A DNA stretch of 64,000 bases from Apodemus sylvaticus (lineage: Eukaryota > Chordata > Mammalia > Rodentia > Muridae): positions 31,996,039 to 32,060,038 of the forward strand of contig NC_067488.1 of the NCBI RefSeq assembly GCF_947179515.1, given 5' to 3'. This document shows positions 12,790-25,216 of the stretch, piece by piece (position 1 is the stretch's first letter; each line of letters begins with the position of its first letter). The notes under the pieces were generated by a model, which saw only the letters and a program-made list of their open reading frames with translations, ran no database searches and was not told where the DNA came from. A program made the translations under genes and the position numbers.

Positions 12790-14220
12790 GGAAGGTAAAG
12801 AACTATTCTTAGTTGAAGAGTCACTAGCATACAGATGACAACTTCATAGAGTTGGTAGTAAAAGATCAATTTTTAAATTAATATTTAAAATTGTTCCTTG
12901 GTGACATCTATGTGTCTGCATCTCCTGCTTTTCTGACTCATCCATCCCTGAGTTAGAGCTGAAGAAAAGTCTTTCCTGTCGGTATAATAGAATTGAAAGA
13001 CCACAGAATAAAACATTTTTTTTTAAAGTGACTAGAATTCCAGGCAAGCTCTTACAAACTCTCAAGCCTTTGGTAACTTGTTAAGTCCATGTCAGGTTTC
13101 TCATCTGAGCAAGGGGGTCAACTGAGCACATACTGATAAACATCCTTTGTACTGTGTCTCATGTCCTGACCTTCTTAAGTTAGTGTTCACAAAGATGCTC
13201 ATTTTTTATGAAGTGGTAGCTTTTCTTGACACATTGAGATATTCATGATGCCCTAATACCTCCAATTGTTGCTGAATTTAGTGGAATTTAGTTGTTTGCA
13301 TGTTTTCATGGTACTTTTTTCTCAATTTGTTTTGTGTAGGTATAGTATTATGTAGCCCAGAATGGCTTTACACGCCTACATCCGTCAAGAGTTAGTAGCA
13401 TTTTACTGAGGAAAAATGTACATATAGGAAGGTGTAGACAAGACATATATTGATCTTAATGGAATTTCATATACTGAACAATATGTGTAACCAGAAATTT
13501 GTAACAATATGCGTAACCATAAATTGTATCAAGAAATTGAAAATTATCTTCATCTTAGATCCTTTGTACACTTTTTTTCAATTCTTCACCCTAAAAATAA
13601 TGCTACTCTCATTTCTAACACTAAGTTAAATTTAATGATTCAATTTTAGTCATAAAATGACTTTACCATAAAGACTCTTGAAAACATTCTTTTTCTAACT
13701 TCCATCTTAGTATGATAAACCCAGTGGCAAGTACATTTTCACTCTTCCATCTCGTTGGTGGATAAAATTTTATTAATTGACCATAAGTTTGGAATTCAGT
13801 TGTCCTTAAAGAAAGAAAGAGTCAAGGCTTGTGCTAGGTAGGAGATCTGGATAGGTGTGAATCACGGATAGGTCACAACCTTGGCTTATTTCTATGACAC
13901 GAACTACTTTTAGCTGTACACATTGTGCAGAAAGGAATTTCATTAAGACTGATGTATAGTCCAGAAGCAAATTCAATACCTCAAATATATCTTCAAAACC
14001 CAACAGTCTTTATCTCTCACTTTCTCTAAGCTTCCTTACATTCCAACATTTTTCAGTAAGGCAAAGGTGTCTTCCCCAAGAAGTTTGTATCACTTCTTAT
14101 TCACCAGGACCTGTAAACTAAATGGCTTTACAATTAATTTCATTGCTAAAATCAAGCAGTAATTTTTCACTTTGTAAGAAAGTAGTAATCTCAGTGAATG
14201 AAAGATTTATTGAGAAATGA
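12790..14220. other. Unassigned AT-rich sequence
   Basis: No gene was recognised. A 27-bp imperfect tandem duplication around 13477-13525 contains 'aacaatatg-gtaacca-aaatt' twice. A weak B1-like phrase near 13345-13375 is too short to call. Confidence 0.4.
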
Positions 14221-14224
14221 AAAG

Positions 14225-14400
14225 CCAGATGCTGACATTTTGGGATCACTACATCATACTGACAGCTAAGAAAACTGAGGCATAGAGAAACATCCTAGTT
14301 TACTAAGTATGATATGAAGTTAAAGATAAAAATACTAGAATTTTTCATTGCATACTCTTATGTTCTAGAGGCTAGAGTCTGTGTGTTTTATTCATTCGTA
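14225..14400 (-). mobile_element. MIR-like SINE relic
   Basis: The plus strand contains 'gctaagaaaactgaggcatagagaaac', matching the antisense MIR core ('acagatgaggaaactgaggcacagagagg'). Degraded flanks run to the 'gaggctagagtctgtg' end. Confidence 0.5.
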
Positions 14401-15164
14401 TAGCATGTGACTTTCCTACTTAAGTGCTTTTAAAACAGTATCTCTGGTACTTTCCAAACTCATGAAGCTTATCCAACCAAAAAATCCTGGAGAAATAAGC
14501 AGATTGTCATAATTTTTAAACGTGCAGTTATATAAACAAGTGATTGGTTGTTTAGGAAATGTGCAAAGCTGGGAAAATTCAAATAAGTGATTACTTCTGG
14601 AATCCTTCTAAAATCACCCTCTCCTTAAGACAGACTTAATTTCTGCTTGCATTCCAATATGTTCTTAATTCTATTATAGACGGGCACAGCCTCATCTTGT
14701 AAGCAGCTGGTATTATGCTGACATCCCATAGCTTGTATCTAACATGAATCCTGGTATCATGTAGGTTGCCTGTAAGCCACTGTTCCAGAAATATCCCAAT
14801 TAACAAACAAATGGTTTTAATATATTTATAGTTAATTTCTGGTAGGATTACCCTTATATAGCCACCTGTGTTATATTTTCAACCAAAAAAAAATGTTTTG
14901 TGCTTTCAGTTTCACAACTCAGTGGAGTTTGTTGCTTCTATTATCAACTGAGTAGAAATCAAAGTCATTGCTAAATGCCCTACATTGCCAAGAACAGTCC
15001 CCATACAAAAGACATGTACAATGTCAATAATGCCAGTGATAAGAAACCCTGCTTTTTATACATGTATAATATGGATACACTTTTTCCATTGGCATGTTTT
15101 ATCCAGAAGAAAGAACATATTGAGTTTAACCAAGAAAGAGTGTCCATCTTATTTGTATACCTTA

Positions 15165-15305
15165 CAGACATAGTCATGAGATCCTTCCCATTTATAGATT
15201 ATACAGATGTAGTTAGGCAATACACCCTACTTATGAGAAATACAGATAGAGTTGTATGATTCTTCCCATTTGTAGGCAATACAGATGCAGTTATATGATT
15301 CTGCT
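15165..15305. repeat. Degenerate tandem array of about 45-75 bp units
   Basis: 'cttcccattt-tag' and 'atacagat-agtt' recur two to four times (about 15188, 15205, 15240, 15263, 15281), giving an imperfect local duplication. Confidence 0.55.
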
Positions 15306-15409
15306 GTCCCATAACATAAGCATATTTGTGCGAACTGCCTTTCATATTTTCTAAAGTAAGTACAAAATATATAAAATAATACTACACAGTTTTATTAAAC
15401 TTTAATTCT

Positions 15410-15560
15410 CCTCATACTGAGGAAAGAATAAAAGAACTGGGCTAAATTTCTATGAATGCAGAAATGGACTGATAAAGAAATCAAGGCTCACTGCAGCTAG
15501 ATGATTTACCCAAGGCCTCATAGTTGCATAATACTGGTGACTTCATGGCTTGGCCTTTTT
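15410..15560 (-). mobile_element. MIR-like SINE relic
   Basis: 'ctgataaagaaatcaaggctca...gctagatgatttacccaaggcctcatagttgcataatactgg' follows the antisense MIR core in order. It is old and non-coding. Confidence 0.5.
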
Positions 15561-16275
15561 CCACAGATGTTTTTGTTCCAGAACATTCTCCTCCTTTTAA
15601 ATTCTCATTACTCCTCCGCTCTCCACCTTAATTCTCTCTGGACAGAACAGAGTATTAAAGGGAAACACAAAATGGAGAAATGTATGATGCCTCCTGGGAT
15701 TTCCATGACTCACTAAAATAACTGCATGCATCCTCTGGGAAAGAGTCAGCAAGTGATGTGGGAAGACATTCTCCTTCCTCTGAACTGACTGGGTGTAACA
15801 GTCTCTGATTGACATTCTGAGATTCCCATGAGAAGATTAAAGATCTGTGTCCTACTAGTAGGGAACTATGAACAGAGAGATTATCTTTATCTTCTGAAAG
15901 GAAATGGGAGCTCTTGTCACCAAAGAACTATGTTTACTAAAAAATTCAATTGAGATAGAGCAGTGTCCCCTTGCCAATGACACCAACACCCATAGAATCC
16001 ATGCCTAGCTCTGGACCAGACACATAAAATTGTATTTACTGCCTCTGCTAGGGTAAATGGTCATTGATTTAATGCTAACCTATTTTATCAGCCTTAACCA
16101 AAAAAATTACACAAACATTACATAAATCATACCATATTGTAGTATATTTAACTTTTGCAACAAGTCACTTTTAACAATATACATTATCCAGCTGAGTTTT
16201 GTTACTACAGAACAGTACTAAGAGTAATCAGGCTTAATCTTCCTATATTTGTATATGATAATGGACCATAAACTC
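15561..16275. other. Unassigned sequence
   Basis: No family recognised. The 71-72 codon opposing frames around 15501-15815 are mutual antisense openings without coding support. Confidence 0.4.
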
Positions 16276-16279
16276 TCAT

Positions 16280-16835
16280 TAGTCAGGAGACACAAAAGTC
16301 TGACCCTATGACAGATGCTATGATGTGCTTATAGGCAAGAGCCTAACATGGCTGTCCTCTGTGAGTCCCAATCAACAACTGACTGAGTCAGACACAGCAG
16401 GTACTTACACCCATCCATTGGACTGAAGTTGGGAACCCTTATGGTTGAATTAGGGGAAGGATGGAAGAAGCTGAAGAGGAGGGCAACCCCATAGGCCAAC
16501 CAGCAGTCTCAACTAACCCAGATCCCTGGGAGCTCCCAGATACTGAGACATTAACCAGGCAGTATGCATGAGCTGGTCCAAGAACCCAGATAAATACATA
16601 GCAGAAGACTATCTGGTCAGTCTTCTCAGTGGGAGAAGATGCAGCTAATCTTCAATAGACTTGAGGGCCCAGGGAAGGGGAAAGACTGGGGGGAGGATTC
16701 TCTCTCAGAGACAGGAAGAGGAAAAATATGATGAGGAACTGTGGGAGGAGGGATAAAGGGGGCAACAGCTGGATTGTGATGATGATGATGATGATGATGA
16801 CAATGTTTATGCAAAAAAGAAGTCCAACAAATGCC
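16280..16835 (+). mobile_element. Lx-type L1 3' UTR, plus orientation
   Basis: The block order matches another murid Lx 3' UTR: 'cccatccattggactgaagt', 'ggatggaagaagctgaagag', 'caaccagcagtctcaacta', 'gggagctcccagatactga', 'gtgggagaagatgcag', G-rich runs, and 'gctggattgtgatgatg'. A (GAT)n microsatellite of about eight units lies at 16776-16800 near its 3' end. The minus frame with a histidine run (16626-16895) is only the antisense of this GAT repeat. Confidence 0.82.
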
Positions 16836-16899
16836 TGGGGCTGGTAGGATATTTAGTAAAAGGAATAGGTGTTTGTGTAATAAAATGGACTTCAAAACC

Positions 16900-17430
16900 C
16901 TCTCTCAGACCAATTGGTTAATTAAAGACCACAGGCACACACGTTTGTTCCGGCATTAGCCAGAGGGTATAAGATTGGCTTCACTGGGTGAGTCTCCTCT
17001 AGGGCTGTTCCATTCAGTTCTGTCCTTACATTTCATAAACTGAGGTTAAGAACCTAGTACAGACTATGACTAGCTAACTCTTATGTCTTACAGGATTTCA
17101 CAATAAGATAATTAATGTGCAGTCATGGCCAGACACTGGGGAAGTAATAGTCTGACTAGCCACAATGGAGACAATGACCAACACTATTACTACTAATACT
17201 GAACATTAAAACAAACTTATTCTGAAATTTTGCCTTTATCCCTAGGTGAATATGATTTCAATCAACTTATCAGGAAGCACAGAAAAATTCTTGTATACTA
17301 TACCTTTGATCGCTGGCCACTTAGGCCATATAACATCTCATAAATCACCAACAGCTATCAGTATCACACTTTACTCACACCAGATACAATGAGCAACAAA
17401 GACAGTGACACATTGGGTGACACATTGGGA
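16900..17430. other. Unassigned sequence
   Basis: No gene or repeat recognised. Confidence 0.4.
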
Positions 17431-17434
17431 TTAC

Positions 17435-17645
17435 TAGAGATGGCAAAATGACTCAGGTAAATGTGTCGGCTGCCAAAGCTAATGACCTGATTTCAATCCC
17501 TGGGATTGAGATGGTGGAAGGAGATTAGCAATTTCCACAAACTGGGGGAAGTAATAAGAGGAAGTGGAGGACAGACGATGATCAAGTTGCACTGTATATA
17601 TGTAAAGCCGGTTCTTCATACTAACTCAAAAAGTTGAATGTGATT
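17435..17645 (+). mobile_element. tRNA-derived murid SINE (B2 superfamily, B3/B4-like)
   Basis: 'gagatggcaaaatgactcagg' with 'gctaatgacctgatttcaatccctggga', 'atggtggaaggaga' and 'caatttccacaaac' follows the consensus order of these SINEs: A box-like head, 'cctgagttcgatccc' B-box region, then 'ggtggaaggagagaac'. Confidence 0.65.
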
Positions 17646-17739
17646 TCTGACTCATGCCCTTGATATATAAGTTACAAGAAAATAAAAATATGTTCATCAA
17701 CCCTGTATTAATATTTATATCTACTTATTAAAAGTCATT

Positions 17740-18300
17740 ATTTACATTTTCAGAATTTTTTATTATTTACATATATGATATCACAACTTCAGTTTCCCCT
17801 ATCTCCACTCTTCTCAGTACCACTCTGCTTCCTTTCCAAAAAAAAAAAAAAAAAAAAAAAAAAGACAACAGTCCTCCCAAAGATAACAGAAATATCAGCC
17901 AAGCATGGCCTAATGATTTACAATAAGACTAAGCACACATTCTCATATCAAGGCTGGATACAGTCACCCAGTAGGAGGGAAAGGGTCTTAAGCAAAGCAA
18001 ACGAGTTAGAGACATCCTCCACTCCCATTGTTACCTAGATCATACCCATACAGGGTCCATGATTGCCATTCCAATCTCTGTGAGACCCCATGAGCCCTGC
18101 TTAGTTGATTTTTGTGGGTAATGTTCTTGTGGTATCTCTAACCCCTCTGGCTTCTAGAATCCTCCCTCCCCATCTTCTTCAGGGATCCCCTGGTTTGCCT
18201 AGTGTTTGGCTGTGGGACTCTAGTTATGCTCCTTCTCATCTGCTAAGCTATGCCTCTCTGATGGAAATTAGGCTAGACACCTATCTATGAGTAGAACAAA
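17740..18300 (-). mobile_element. Lx-type L1 3' UTR, minus orientation, with internal A26 run
   Basis: The plus strand shows the antisense of an Lx 3' UTR: 'ggctggatacagtcacccagtaggag', 'gggtcttaagcaaagcaaacgagttag', 'ccccatgagccctgcttagttgattt', 'cctctggcttctagaatcctccctcccc', 'gtttggctgtgggactct'. An uninterrupted A run of 26 lies at 17838-17863 and will be length-variable. The apparent 87- and 61-codon frames are inside this non-coding repeat. Confidence 0.8.
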
Positions 18301-18545
18301 ATATCATTAGGTATCATTTCTTTGACTTTTCTTGACAGTCACATTTGGTTATATCCTGAGTCTCTGGACTGACCAGCCTCTGGTTCTTTAACCTAGGTAA
18401 AGTGTTGGGCATGGGTTCCTTAGGTCCACACCATAATACATCATTTTTAATACATTTTTCAAACTCAAAACCATGCTGTTTGTTCCTCAAGTAATTCAGC
18501 AAATGTCTACTCACAGAAATTAAATGATTATCTTAGAAATGTAAG

Positions 18546-18642
18546 CTTATTAAATATAAGTAATTAGAAAAATTACTAATTACTTTTATTGAGTACATTA
18601 CCACTCAAAACAAAAATACTGTGATCTGAAATTATACTAGAT
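18546..18642 (+). repeat. Dispersed 97-bp block, copy 2 (first copy at 8943)
   Basis: Same orientation and same borders as 8943-9038, with about eight differences. The inverted arms AAGTAATTAG and CTAATTACTT are better preserved here than in copy 1. Unlike copy 1, it is not flanked by simple repeats. Confidence 0.85.
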
Positions 18643-18959
18643 ACATGATGTAATGTTTTGCAAAGCTTAATAAAAGAAGCACAAGAGAAATTACTATATA
18701 GATGAAAAACTATTATTAATTGACATATATAAAACTCTTAGCAAGTCCTTTAATAAACAAATACTTAGAACAATATAAAATATGGGAAAATGCATGAAGA
18801 TGAAAGATTCTCCTGTCTTTGCTTTCAAGGTCCTATCTAATGAGTCACTCCCCAGTCCATTTCATGAAGCTTTTCCTCTGTTTCTGTCTAGCAGATTTAG
18901 AATCAAGTCTTACTCTTAAGTCATTGACTCACTTTTCATTTAAATTTTCCAGGAGTGTG

Positions 18960-19205
18960 AAGCAAGGATCAAGTTCCATTCTTCCACTGGTAACTGGCTT
19001 TCCTAACACTACTTACTGAAAAGCTGATCTTTTGCCATGTGCTCTTGCTACTTCTGTAGCAAATCAATCAACCATTGATGTATGCATTTATTTCTGAGCT
19101 CTACATTCTGCTTCAATGCTTTGTTTGTGTTTTTCCATCAATACCATGACATTTTAGTTGCTGTGGTTTTATAATATTTCTAATTTTCTTATTTTCAGTA
19201 AACAT
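18960..19205 (-). mobile_element. Old L1 ORF2 fragment, minus orientation
   Basis: The plus strand follows antisense L1 ORF2: 'gatgtatgcatttatttctgagctctacattctgcttcaatg', then 'tttttccatcaataccatgacattttagttgctgtggttttataatat'. It is short and degraded. Confidence 0.75.
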
Positions 19206-19249
19206 CTTTAATAGTCAATTTGAGGTGTTAACAAACAGTATTGCAGGCT

Positions 19250-19610
19250 CTGAAGAGAGGGTTTGGTATGTAGAAGTACCTATTAAGCAAGTATGAGGAC
19301 CCAAGTTCAGGTCCCCAGCACCAACATAAAAGCTGAGCATTGCCATCTGTAACTGCAATCTCTGTGCTAAGAGGGCTATAGATAAAGGAGAATTTCTGAG
19401 GCTTATTTGCCAGTCTATCTAGCCAAAACACAGCAAGCTCCAGGTTCAAACTTTGTCTGGAGGGGATAAGGCAAAATATGAAAGAATGGGACACCAGACA
19501 TCCTCCTGTGACCTCTAAACATGCATGCCACATATGCACATGCAAACACACACATAAACATAGACACATGCACATGCATGCACATGCATGCACATACACA
19601 TGATTTAAGT
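19250..19610 (+). mobile_element. B4-type SINE with CA/CATG-rich 3' tail
   Basis: 'attaagcaagtatgaggacccaagttcaggtccccagcacc' is the B4 head. 'aaaacacagcaagctccaggttc' and 'gacatcctcctgtgacctctaaacatgcatgcc' are B4 body. A (CA)/(CATG) tail runs 19510-19600. The 135-codon minus frame is antisense to this SINE and not a gene. Confidence 0.75.
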
Positions 19611-19925
19611 ATCTTATATAAATGTTTTTATTCATAACTCAGGAGTTGGGCTGTACTCTCAACCAAAGAGAATTCAGAATGCACACTTGGTCACATGGGC
19701 ATATTATATCCATAGCCAGGAAAGCAAAATGGAGATATAGAAATGAAAATAAGGAACACAGGCACCCTGTATACTTACAGCTAGCAACTGTCATTTGGAG
19801 CATGATTTGAACAACTGGCCATATGTGTCTTGCTAAAACACAACTACTTGTCACCAGAGTCAGTTACACATTCAGCTTTACATATAAACTAGGCTATAGT
19901 TTATTGCAAATTCACATTTTTTTAA

Positions 19926-20115
19926 GATTTGAGGTTTTTTTATTTATGTGAGAGAAAAAGAGAGAGATAAAAGGAAACATGTGTCATCACCTATGGAATA
20001 TAGAAGAGAACACTGGAGCTAGAGTTACAGGAAGTGTGATCTGCCCTGGGACCTGAACTCAGATCCTCTAAAGAACAGCAAATATTCTTGGCCACTAAAT
20101 CATTTCTCCAGCCAC
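19926..20115 (-). mobile_element. B2/B3-type SINE, minus orientation
   Basis: The plus strand carries the antisense series: T-rich tail, 'gaagagaacactggagct', 'tacaggaagtgtgatctgccctgggacctgaactcagatcctctaaagaacagc', ending 'ccactaaatcatttctccagcca', which is the antisense of 'ggctggagagatggctcagcgg'. Confidence 0.8.
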
Positions 20116-20119
20116 AATA

Positions 20120-23108
20120 TACATAAAATTTTAAAGCAAACTGTCATATAGAGACTTCTTTAGAACACACAGTTTAAATTAGAAGAAACTTTTTAGGACA
20201 CAAGTTCTTTATCACCTCTCTCTATGACTATATGACTCTATTTACATAAAATATTCAGGATATACAAATTTAAAGAACCAGAAAGGAAGTGAGTCAGTGT
20301 TTTATAGAGTCTACAGAAAGTGAAGATGGGTAAAAACTCTGATGATATTTGGAGTTTTGTGTTTGGACAATAAGTATGTTGTCCCTAAATTTCATAGTAC
20401 TAGAAAAATTCTATGCATGATGCTGGAGACAAAGTAACTAGTATTCTTGGCCAACTGTGAACACTTGGGGTTACAATAATAATTAGCTTGACAAGATAGA
20501 TGTATTGGTAAAATGGTGACATTGCTATTGTGGGAATAATCAATCACTCTCTGATTAGAGTCAAGGCCAGATCTACACAATAAAACTCATGTTTGGTACC
20601 AACAATTGGGGTTAAAAAAAAAAGAAAGGACCAATATATCTAGATAAGTCATTGGCCCTAGGAGTAGCCTATTACTATTATTCTGATAAATGGTCTTGGT
20701 AATAAACTTTCCCCTAAGCTCTTCTCTTTATACCAATAGAACAATGTATCTCTCAACCTTCATCAAAGAAGTTTCTTTTCAGCAGATATTGATTAAAGCA
20801 TAAACAGTAATCAATATATAGAGAATAATAATCTGTAGTGTGCTTGACTCAAAAAGAGACATTTATGTCATATCCCCTCCCCCAATGGCTCAGAGATCAT
20901 CATGGAAAATTATACAGAAAGATTGTCAGATCCAGAAAGTGGTAGACATCTGCAATGAAACAATATTTGCTAGACAGGACGATGTCATTGACATACAACC
21001 CAACACAGCTATGATAGCATGCAGAAGTACTACACAATGTCAAGCCAAACAAGATCATGAAGATATCCATTGCTTCCCCTTAATTCATTGACGTGTGAAA
21101 GAACACAGGCTAAAAAAAGGAAATGGGATGAATTTCCACCTCTAGCTGAGGAGCAGCTGACAACTGATAGCCTTTGGTGGGAAAAAAGTAGGGTTTCTTC
21201 AGGGATGCAGTTCCTTAGAGACTGCTCATGCTACAGTAGAAAATTCTACACACATGCACATATAGCTATCACTAACTAGACTCAATGAGTTAAAAAATAG
21301 AGCACAAGAAGTTGGGTGCTAAGAACAAATGATAGAGTAGAGAAGAGAGGAATATCAGAGGAGGAAATGGGGATGGATTCTATCAAAACATACTTACATG
21401 CTTGGAATTATCAAATGGCACTGGTCAACTGTGGATTATAGAAAAGGAGGACATTATGCAAAGAATAAAAACACTCACTTTCCCTTGGATTGAGTTTTCA
21501 TTTAGACCCGAAACAATAGTGATGTCTGGTCTTCTGTAAGCTTTTCACTACATTTCGTTCATTTAGAGAAACCATGGAATTTTCAGATATTATAAATAGC
21601 ATGTCCCTTTAACTTTAAGTCTTCATGGTTTAGGGTCTTCCACATTAATAAATTAAGGGGTAACAATAGAGAACTTCGTGTTCTTGTATGGCTGACAGTT
21701 TTGCTTTTTCTCTCTGTACTCATTTTTTTTTCTGCCTTGTGTGTCATTTAGCCAAAACTAAGGCAGTTGTCATTGGGACCACCTTTTGGCCTCCACTCCC
21801 ATGATAAGATGTTGTGATGGCTCTCCAAGGAATAGATGTATTTACAGGGTATCCATTTCAAAGACCGGCTAATTGCTCCACAGACTGCGCAAAGTGCACT
21901 CTCAAATCATAAACGGGAAGCACTCTGGCTGTTCCCATGCCACAAAGCATGACCAAGTTGATTAGGACTCATAACTCACACTCAGGATACCTGAGCTTGA
22001 TCTTCTGAGAAACAGCTGCCCTATAAAAAGCAGAACGGAGAATGTATATCACATGGTTCAAGAGCCATGGTCACAGCTCTGCAGCCACAATAAATGGCCC
22101 CTGACATGCCTGGCCAGAAATGAAACAATAAGAGTAGAAAATAGTCTTTATTTGTCACAAACAACAACACCCAACATCCAATCAAACCTCAGTCTACACA
22201 GCTCAAAGAATCTGAAGAACTGAAAATGGAAAATTCCTCAGCACATGCTAGCTCTAGACATATGTTATACTTCAAGTGATGAAACAACAAATGCTGTGCA
22301 GTGACACATACCATGGGGATAAAGGACCATACCATGTCCATTAGGGATGTGCTGGCTCAAGGAAGGAAATGTTGAATGTAAGGAGAATTAAAGAGGAAAA
22401 AGAATAAAGGTAAAAGTTAAAGGTGACATTTAGTCATGTGTGCCAATGGACGACATGCTATAGGAAAGGTATGTTGTAGCTTCGGGGTGGGGTTGGCGGG
22501 TCTCTCACTCTGTAGAAGCAAAGCATCCACAGATAAGGTTCTACAGGAAGGAAAGCCCATCTTGGATTCTGTGTATTGTGGCACTCTCAGTAGAGGACTG
22601 TTAAGAAACACTACACAGCAATAGGTTAGCCACAACTTTGGAGTTGCCCAATGTGTCTCTGAATTGTAACATCATCCCATGATCTTGCCATCTAGCAAGT
22701 GTTTCTTAGTGGTCCTATGTACCTGCAGATACAGGAAACCGTGGATAAAGCAGCTCCCCTGAAACACATCCCCATGGGTGTAGAGAACAAGAAAGGTAGT
22801 ATTACCCAAAAGCTGAGCTGGACTTTGCTGAGAGATGATGCATAGTACAATTATAAAATGGAAGCATCCTTAGAGTGGGGGCCTTCTAAAGGTCAGGTCT
22901 TAAGGCAAAGCAAAATGTACAAATGTGCATATGTCAGGGTTAAAATGAAGAACAGAGGACATTTATCTTTTTAAAAAACAAGGCAGATTTTAGTGTTGAG
23001 AGTTTTGATAAAAATGAAAAAGACTTTGAAAGAAAGCATTCTGAGATGGCGTTCCTACAGGTAAGGAAAAGTGATTTAATTCTGTAGAGGAAATGAAAAT
23101 ATAAATCT
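20120..23108. other. Unassigned sequence of about 3 kb
   Basis: No gene was recognised. A TATAAAA-like motif at 22022 and an AATAAA at 22089-22094, 70 bp apart, faintly resemble an LTR layout. I see no matching ends or target duplication. Frames of 62-83 codons (20840-21091, 21070-21279, 22417-22635) overlap antisense frames and lack splice or family support. Confidence 0.45.
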
Positions 23109-23109
23109 T

Positions 23110-24079
23110 AAAAATATTTTACTACATTTTTTGCATCCATTCTTCCATTGAGGGATATGTGGGTTCTTTCCAGGTTCTGGCTATTATAAATAGGGCTGCT
23201 ATGAACATAGTGGAGCACGTATCCTTATTACTTGCTGGGGAATCCTCTGGGTATATGCCCAGGAGTGGTATAGCAGGATCCTCTGGAAGTGAAGTGCCAG
23301 TTTTCTGAGGAACCACCAGACTGATTTCCAGACTGGTTGTACCAATTTGCAACCCCACCAGCAGTGGAGGAATGTTCCTCTTTCTCCACATCCTCGCCAA
23401 CACCTGCTGTCTCCTGAGATTAACCTGAGCCATTATCACTGGTGTAAGGTGAAATCTCAGGGTTTTTTGATATGCATTTCCCTAAGGACTAATGAAGTTG
23501 AGCTTTTTTTAAGATGCTTCTCAGCCATCCGAAGTTCTTCGGGTGAAAATTCTTTGTTTAGCTCTCTACCCCATTTTTTAATTTTAGCTTTCTGGGGTCT
23601 AACTTCTTGAGTTCTTTGTATATATTGGATATTAGCCCTCTATCTGATGTACACACAATGGAGTACTATTCAGTCATTAGAAACAATGAATTCATGAAAT
23701 TCTTAGACAAATGGATGGAGCTGGAGAACATCATACTAAGTGAGGTAACCCAGTCTCAAAAGATTAATCATGGTATGCACTCACTAATAAGTGGATATTA
23801 GCCAAGAAAATTGGAATACCCAAACATAATCCACACACCAAATGCTATACAAGAAGAATGGAGGAGTGGCCTGGTTTTGGAAAGACAGTGTAGCAGTATA
23901 GGGCAAAACCAGAACAGGGAAGTGGGAAGGGGTGGGTGGGAGAACAGGGGGAAGGAAGAGGGCTTATGGGACTTTCAGGGAGTGGGGGGCCAGAAAAGGG
24001 AAATCATTTGAAATGTAAATAAAAATATATCAAATAAAAAATATTAAAAAAGAATATAATTGAAAAAAATATTTTACTA
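23110..24079 (+). mobile_element. Rat-type L1 with 5' inversion (twin priming) and 15-bp target duplication
   Basis: The insert spans about 23125-24064. Its first part (23125 to about 23655) is ORF2 C-terminal region in reverse orientation. From about 23656 the same element continues forward through the ORF2 end (stop near 23799-23801), the G-rich 3' UTR and an A-rich tail. The two parts are nearly contiguous in the parent L1, as expected from twin priming. The duplication AAAAATATTTTACTA is at 23110-23124 and 24065-24079. The frames at 23122-23439 (minus) and 23607-23801 (plus) are pieces of ORF2 without catalytic domains. Confidence 0.92.
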
Positions 24080-24189
24080 ATGAGATCATGTTGAATTCAT
24101 TTAAGCTTTGTAAATCCCCCTGAGATTGAGTTTTAATGTGGATTAAACCATCTTAAAATTTAAAAAATAAAATTTAAACTACTGGACTT

Positions 24190-24305
24190 CTTCTAAAAGT
24201 AATATATATGTGTATAATAATATGATATAATGTATATATACATATACATATACATATACATATATACACATATATACATATATGTATATGTAGTATATAC
24301 TGATT
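24190..24305. repeat. (TATACA)n AT-rich microsatellite
   Basis: Alternating purine-pyrimidine TA/CA repeat, largely 'catata' hexamers at 24239-24290. Confidence 0.85.
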
Positions 24306-24930
24306 GAATTATTCAACATATATTAAATAACTTTCCAATAACTTGGACTTTCCCTTCCTGTATCAATTCAGATGCTTTCTTCAATGAAATGTTTGAAATT
24401 ATGAAACATCCTGTATAAAATCAGGTAACCCTGATTCATTTAACTTTTGGAGGTTTTAAAGAGTTGGAGAACTATTTGTTTCACTGATAAGGCATGGAGC
24501 CTCATTGATGCCATTATTTGAGTTGGCTATTGGAATATAATGATAGTACTAGTGACAGGGTAGTGATTCACTTAGAAAAGAAATGGCTATTTAAAGTAAG
24601 TACTCAGCAATGCTATGACTGTGGTTTGGGATTTATAGTAGCAACTGCCAGTAATCACCAAGTATTTAAACCTTTTTTTATTTAAAATTAATACTAGTAT
24701 TATGTAGTTCTAATACTGCTTGATGACTAAGATGTTGATGTTAAAAATGGACTTAGTTGACAAAAGTTGTCACTATGCAGTTTAAGGAAGGTAGAAAGAA
24801 ATTATTTCGGCTGCTCTGTGGGATAAGATCCATCACAGTAAGGAAGGAATAGAGCCAGGAGGGTGAGGCAGCCACTCACATTGTGTCCAGAGTCAGGAAG
24901 CACAAGGATGGACGCTGGTGTTCAGCTGGT
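24306..24930. other. Unassigned AT-rich sequence
   Basis: No recognised gene or repeat. Confidence 0.45.
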
Positions 24931-24937
24931 ATTCCTT

Positions 24938-25161
24938 TTTCCTTTCCTTCTGTCTGTTTTTTCTGTTTGTTCTTTCTGTCTTTTCTTTCTGTCTGTCTTT
25001 TCTTTCTGTCTGTCTTTTCTTTCTGTCTGTCTCTTCTCTTCTCTTCTCTTCTCTTCTCTTCTCTTCTCTTCTCTTCTCTTTTCTTTTCTTTTCTTTTCTT
25101 TTCTTTTCTTTTCTTTTCTTTTCTTTTCTTTTCTTTTCTTTTCTTTTCTTTTCTTTTCTTT

Positions 25162-25216
<55 letters not shown>

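Noticed and set aside
16626..16895. Minus frame with a run of histidines
   Set aside because: Antisense of the (GAT)n microsatellite inside an Lx 3' UTR.
19228..19635. 135-codon minus frame with a cysteine/methionine-rich start
   Set aside because: Antisense to a B4-type SINE and its CA/CATG tail.
20583..20630. Short A-rich run with 'ggttaaaaaaaaaagaaagg' as an ID SINE tail
   Set aside because: No ID-type tRNA-like head upstream, so no SINE can be supported.
21900..22110. TATAAAA and AATAAA 70 bp apart, LTR-like
   Set aside because: No TG...CA ends, no target duplication and no recognised LTR family.
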